Assembly: GCA_039707465.1 (NCBI GenBank)
Contig: CM077647.1
Location: 180,113,776 to 180,177,775, forward strand
Direction of reading: 5' to 3'
Source: Rhabdophis nuchalis
Taxonomy: Eukaryota > Chordata > Lepidosauria > Squamata > Natricidae
Length of the DNA: 64,000 bases
Shown here: positions 59,936 through 64,000 of the stretch, piece after piece
Numbering within the stretch: position 1 is the stretch's first letter
Layout of the letters: the number at the start of each line of letters is the position of its first letter
Translations under genes and position numbers: made by a program
The notes under the pieces: generated by a model
The model's input: only the letters and a program-made list of their open reading frames with translations
Database searches by the model: none
What the model was told of the DNA's origin: nothing

Positions 59936-61200
59936 GGCAGGGTGGACTTCAACTCCCAGAATTCTCGTGCTGGCCCTTTAAGACCGGTGGACTTCAACTC
60001 CCAGAATTCTCAAGATGGTTCTTTAAGAAAGGTGGACTTCAACTCCCAGAATTCTGCTGGCCCTTTAAGAAGGGTGGACTTCAACTCCCAGAATTCTCGT
60101 GCTGGCCCCAGAGGCGTAGCGTGGGGGGTGCAGGGGGTGCCGGCCGCACCGGGCGCAACATCTGGGGAGGCGCGCTCCAGAGACCCGACTCGGAAGCTCT
60201 CCTCCGCGGGTCTCTGGAGTTGGCGGCGGCGGCGCCTGGGCGCTCCTGGGCCGGCGAGAGTCGGGGAGCGAACAGCGGCCAGTAGGGGCCAAACCCTCCC
60301 GGGCCATCCGGCTCCTCGCACCCGCCAGCGCCACCCGAGGGGGCCAGGCGAGACTTAAAGGCGCAGGTCTTTCGAAGCAACGGCCGTGCGGAGACCCTGG
60401 AAGACTCCTCCGTTCCGAGCCAGCCAGAGGAGCGGCGACCTGGGCCCCGCGGCGGCCCGGGAAGACCCTCTTGCCCCGGCTTTCGGGCCGTCGCCCTCCG
60501 TAGAAAGGAGCGTCGGGTGTCCCAGGCCCGCACCACGCAAAAGGCGCTCGCTTCTCCCCAAGGCGAGGCAACGAGTGTCGGACCCGGATGGCCGAGCCCT
60601 TTGGGCAGCGGCTGCCCGCCGCATCCTCGCGGGAGGTGCGTGGGCTCGACACCACAAGAAGAGCTGCCTCCCCCGAGTGCTAAAATCCACGGGTTAGGGG
60701 GCGCAAATTACTTGCCTTGCCCCGGGTGCTGACAACCCACGCTACGCCACTGGCTGGCCCTTTAAGACCGGTGGACTTCAACTCCCAGAATTCTCAAGAT
60801 AGTTCTTTAAGAAAGGTGGACTTCAACTCCCAGAATTCTCGTGCTGGCCCTTTAAGAAGGGTGGCCTTCAACTCCCAGAATTCTTGTGCTGGTTCTTTAA
60901 GAAAGGTGGACTTCAACTCCCAGAATTCTCGTGCTGGCCCTTTAAGAAGGGTGGCCTTCAACTCCCAGAATTCTTGTGCTGGTTCTTTAAGAAAGGTGGA
61001 CTTCAACTCCCAGAATTCTCGTGCTGGTTCTTTAAGAAAGGTGGACTTCAACTCCCAGAATTCTCGTGCTGGCCCTTTAAGAAGGGTGGACTTCAACTCC
61101 CAGAATTCTTGTGGTGGCCCTTGAAGAAGGGTGGGCTTCAACTCCCAGAATTCTCATGCTGGCCATTTAAGACCAGCGGACTTCAACTCCCAGAATTCCC
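59936..61200 (+). repeat. 45-bp minisatellite split by hAT
   Basis: Units of 45 bp, GTGCTGGCCCTTTAAGAAGG then GTGGACTTCAACTCCCAGAATTCTC, about 4 left and 10 right of the hAT at 60109-60752. As 45 is a multiple of 3, each frame stays open as a 15-residue repeat. Confidence 0.95.
60109..60752. mobile_element. GC-rich hAT-type element (CAGAGGCGTAGCGTGGG), TSD GCTGGCCC
   Basis: Ends CAGAGGCGTAGCGTGGG and CCCACGCTACGCCACTG are inverted. Perfect TSDs GCTGGCCC lie at 60101-60108 and 60753-60760. It is inserted in a 45-bp minisatellite; removing it restores a regular unit. The interior is GC-rich, with long open frames on both strands but no recognisable protein. Confidence 0.9.
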
Positions 61201-61584
61201 CAGCCAACATAAATCTACCCATCTTAAGAGTTGCTCAACCGTGCTGTGAAGGGGATTATCAGGCTTAGAAGAAAAATGAAAACACATTTTTATCCCCAAC
61301 CTCTAATGTTCTGTTCCTTCTCTATTATTTGGAGTTGCAGGTTAGGGCAAGCAGGGGAAAACCTGTTCTCCAGGTGTGCCTTTTTTTCTCAGGTAACAGG
61401 AGCAGCCAGGATGAAGGTGGGGGGCTGGGTTTTCTAGCTGTGGATGGAAGGATGCTCCCCACAAATTTGAGAAAGGTTGGACTACGTTTCCCACGAGAAG
61501 CGTGGCTGTACTGCCCCGGGGTCACGGCTCTGGGATTCAGCACACCTGGAAGGCAGGTGTGGATAAAATATGTTGTAGACCAGG
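61201..61584. other. Nothing recognised
   Basis: TGM1 intron 3; ordinary sequence with GGACTACGTTTCCCACGA near 61479, a weak ZNF143-like match. Confidence 0.4.
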
Positions 61585-62300
61585 AGTGTATAAACTTGGC
61601 GACTTTAAGGCCTGGGGACTTCAACTCCCCGAATCCTCCAGCCAGCTGTTTTTTTTTTAAAAAAAAGACTTTGCTGAAGTCAAGATATATTATGCTTACT
61701 GCATACCCGCCAGAGGTAGGTTCCTCCTGGTCCCATCTGGTACGCCAGAAAAGGTAGTGAAAATGTGGCGTACCAGACCGGACCGGTAGTAATGGTGGCT
61801 AGCCATGCCCTTGAACCTCCGTCAAAAGTTTTTTTAAAAATTTAAGCTCTTTTTCCCTGCCGGTTCAGGCAAGGGAAAATCGGTTTTAAAAACTAAGAGA
61901 GAAAGAATGAAAAAGAAGGAAGGAATCTCACTTTTTAACCGGGATTCAGCAAAGAAGGAAAAAAAAATACTGTTGCTTTAAATCGGAACTGAGCATGCCT
62001 GGCTGTGGAATTCTGGGAGCTGAAGTCCACAAGTCTTAAAGTTGCCAAGATTCGCGACCACTGATTTGTGGACTTCAACTCCCAGAATTCCCCCAGCCAG
62101 CTCTCTTTAAAAGAAAAACCCTTTGCTGAAGTCAAGATATATTACGTTTACTGCATTCCCACAGTCTATTAAGAAAGTTACCCTACAATGGCTGGCTGGG
62201 GAATTCTGGGAGTTGAGGTCCTCCAGGCTTAGAGCGGCCAAGGTTGGAGACCCCCGATTTAAGACTTCCCACCGTCTATTTAGAAAGTTACCCGGTGAAA
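61585..62300. repeat. Repeat P copies
   Basis: Two or three P units: 61585-61720 (truncated), 62000-62290 with both arms and TCAAGATATATTACG. An unrelated 250-bp stretch separates them. Confidence 0.82.
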
Positions 62301-62564
62301 ACACGAAATAATCTAGCCGCATTTAATTCTCGTCCCGTTCAGGATGAGTGCCGGTTAAGTCCTTCGTTGGCTGGGGAATCCAAGGCCGCAAGTCTTAAAA
62401 GTTGCCAAGCCTGCTGCAGACAGAAATGCAACCGGGGCAGTTTCAATTCGGCAGACAGTGGAGAGGTGGTGTCACACTTTGGTGTGTGCTACTGTTTGGG
62501 GAAAGTGAAAAGGGGAGAATTGTCCCAAGGGGAAAAAAAATGGGAAATAACACACTTTGGGACC

Positions 62565-62790
62565 AGGGCTGGAATTCACTTACTTTCCCGACTAGTTCGC
62601 AAACGTGAGGGCGCGTGTCCGCGCATTTGCTCGGCCTTTTACGCATGCGCTTTGATTGCTCGCGCGGCTTCCACGCATGCGCACAGCTTGAAAATGTGCC
62701 GAAATAGGATGACAGAGAGACGGGGGGGGGCAGGTGGGGGGGCCCACTCGTGTGAACCGCTCCGAACCGGCTGAATACCACTTCTGTTTG
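62565..62790. mobile_element. hAT-like non-autonomous element (ATTCACTTACTTTCC family)
   Basis: Starts near CAGGGCTGGAATTCACTTAC and ends near CCGGCTGAATACCACTTCTG, with GCATGCGC-rich interior. The ends are roughly inverted (GAATTCAC vs GTATTCAG type). No clean TSD. Confidence 0.5.
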
Positions 62791-62904
62791 AAACTCGGGA
62801 TAAAAGTTGGAGATACAACGAAGAAGTCCGTGAAAAAGCTTGGGGTCCTTTTCAGATACGCTTCGTTTTTATGTCTCTTTGCCGCGGAATTTGCCGCTGA
62901 CTTG

Positions 62905-63207
62905 CCACAGGTAGTCCTCGACTTACAACGCTTAGCGACTGTTTGACGTCAAACCACAGCACCGAGAGAAGAAACGTAGGACCGGTTTTTCACACTGTTG
63001 CCGCATTCCCCTGCGGTCACATGATCCAAATTCAGACACTTGGCAACCGACTCATATTTACGACGGGCGCAATGTCCCGGGGAGGGGGGGGGTCACCCAA
63101 TCCCCCCCCCCCTTTGTGACCTTTGGACGGGCAAAGTCAATGGTGGAAGCCAGATTCACTTCACGGCCGTGTGACTGACTTAACGACTGGAGTGATTCAC
63201 TTAACAA
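62905..63207. repeat. Family M copy
   Basis: Starts CAGGTAGTCCTCGACTTAC and contains GATTCACTTCACGGCCG and CAGACACTTGGCAACCGACT. Confidence 0.8.
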
Positions 63208-63449
63208 TAGTGGTGGGTTGCTTTTACCGTCAATATTGATGCGCTTCTCGCGGTCTGTTCGTGCATGCACCGGATGTGCGCTGCGCATGCATGTGCAATC
63301 CATCACCCCTGCGGCAACCAGCTGCTTGTTGGGGCTCGTGTAGACATTGCATGCTTTGCACGCATGCACAATGTGCCTTTTGGCATAAATACAAGTGGGC
63401 CACTACCGGTATGGCCGTACCGGTCCGAACCGGCAGCAACCCACCACTG
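63208..63449. mobile_element. hAT-type element (AGTGGTGGGTTGC ends)
   Basis: Left AGTGGTGGGTTGC and right GCAACCCACCACTG ends belong to the CAGTGGTGGGTT family. No clean TSD can be read. The interior is rich in GCATGC motifs. Confidence 0.65.
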
Positions 63450-63487
63450 CAACGGTGGCAAGGACATCATAAAATGGAGCTAAACAG

Positions 63488-64000
63488 GCGGCATTCACTT
63501 ACTTTCCCTACCGGTCTGCAAATGTGAAGAACATGCACATCCAGGTATGCGCTCGGCCTTCTGCGCATGCCCTTTGAGCACACTCACAGCTTTCGCGCAT
63601 GCGCGTGACTTGAAAATGGGCCTAAATAGGACGGCAAAGGGCAGTGGTGGGTTCCAGATCCTGTTCCAACCGGTATGGTTGGAACGGGCCAGGCGTTGCC
63701 CGCATGGATGCGTGCGGTGAGCGCGCTCATGCATTGTAGCTACCAGCGACGCTTCCGAAAGCCTCCGCGACGGTCCAGCTGCTCGGGGGAGCGTCACGCA
63801 GGCAGCGTACGTGCCGTGCGTGTGCGCGGAAGCCTTAAAAGACCGGTAAGGACCTCGGGCGGGCGGGTGGGCCCTCTGAAGCACCATACTGGAACGGTAT
63901 CCGGTGCTTCGGGCAGCCTCCGGTATGCCCGTACCAGGGTGTACCGCCTGCAACCCACCACTGGCATAGAGCTGGGGTGATTCAGGTGAACCGGTCCGAA
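63488..64000. mobile_element. Nested hAT-type elements cut by the window end
   Basis: A CAGTGGTGGGTT element (63642-63963, flanks GCAAAGGG/GCATAGAG, a diverged TSD) sits inside a copy of the element seen at about 62565-62785 (ATTCACTTACTTTCC left part, GAACCGGTCCGAA right part). The outer copy runs off the window. Confidence 0.65.

Noticed and set aside
60065..60655. 196-codon Arg/Pro/Ala-rich frame
   Set aside because: It crosses the boundary of a hAT insertion and a minisatellite; open only because of GC-rich composition.
57961..64000. TGM1 exons 1-3
   Set aside because: No minus-strand segment resembles the Cys-rich anchor exon or the NGVDLL...LLIG exon; the sequence is repeats and intron, so these exons are assumed to lie beyond the window.

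Overview
The window is vertebrate nuclear DNA, almost certainly from a squamate reptile and probably a snake. Two minus-strand multi-exon genes sit in a very repeat-rich background: CR1-type and L2-type LINE fragments, a RTE-BovB 3' end, tRNA-derived SINEs, many copies of a palindromic MITE-like repeat, hAT-type DNA transposons with intact 8-bp target-site duplications (TSDs), and long GATA, GA and CTTT arrays. The organism call is an inference from that repertoire.

Genes. TINF2 (shelterin protein TIN2) occupies 4441-20451 on the minus strand. Six coding exons are visible, at 20248-20451, 18594-18698, 15942-16043, 6011-6121, 4667-4760 and 4441-4582. Any further 3' exons are not recognisable or lie left of the window. 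TGM1 (membrane-anchored keratinocyte transglutaminase) occupies 27796 to beyond 56681 on the minus strand. Twelve coding exons, which match exons 4-15 of the usual 15-exon gene, join into one uninterrupted frame of 2156 nt ending at a TGA. The 5' exons lie right of the window. TINF2 lying just downstream of TGM1 in the same orientation is the arrangement known in mammals. No other protein-coding gene is supported; the other long reading frames come from simple repeats or transposon remnants.

Layout. 1-4440: dispersed repeats, a purine array and MITE/L2 nests. 4441-20451: TINF2, its introns inflated by LINEs, a hAT and about 6 kb of GA/GTAG/GATA/CTCC arrays. 20452-22100: GC-rich TINF2 promoter region made of repeated CACGCCC/CCAAT blocks. 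22500-26700: a 28-bp minisatellite, two hATs and a dispersed repeat. 26735-56681: TGM1, each large intron dominated by a different tandem array. 56700-64000: TGM1 intron 3, with MITEs, SINEs, a 45-bp minisatellite split by a hAT, and nested hATs.

Most notable observation. TGM1 intron 4 (49600-50860) holds a cluster of elements combining a tRNA-Val-like RNA polymerase III promoter head with a type I hammerhead ribozyme. Three hammerheads have a complete conserved core, a 4-bp self-complementary stem III, and stem I pairs that differ between copies but stay paired. Two further copies are decayed. Copies are arranged head-to-head as large inverted repeats. Other points: a SINE family whose copies each carry a near-consensus CTCF core, a repetitive C-terminal extension of TGM1, and eight hAT insertions whose empty sites can be read directly.
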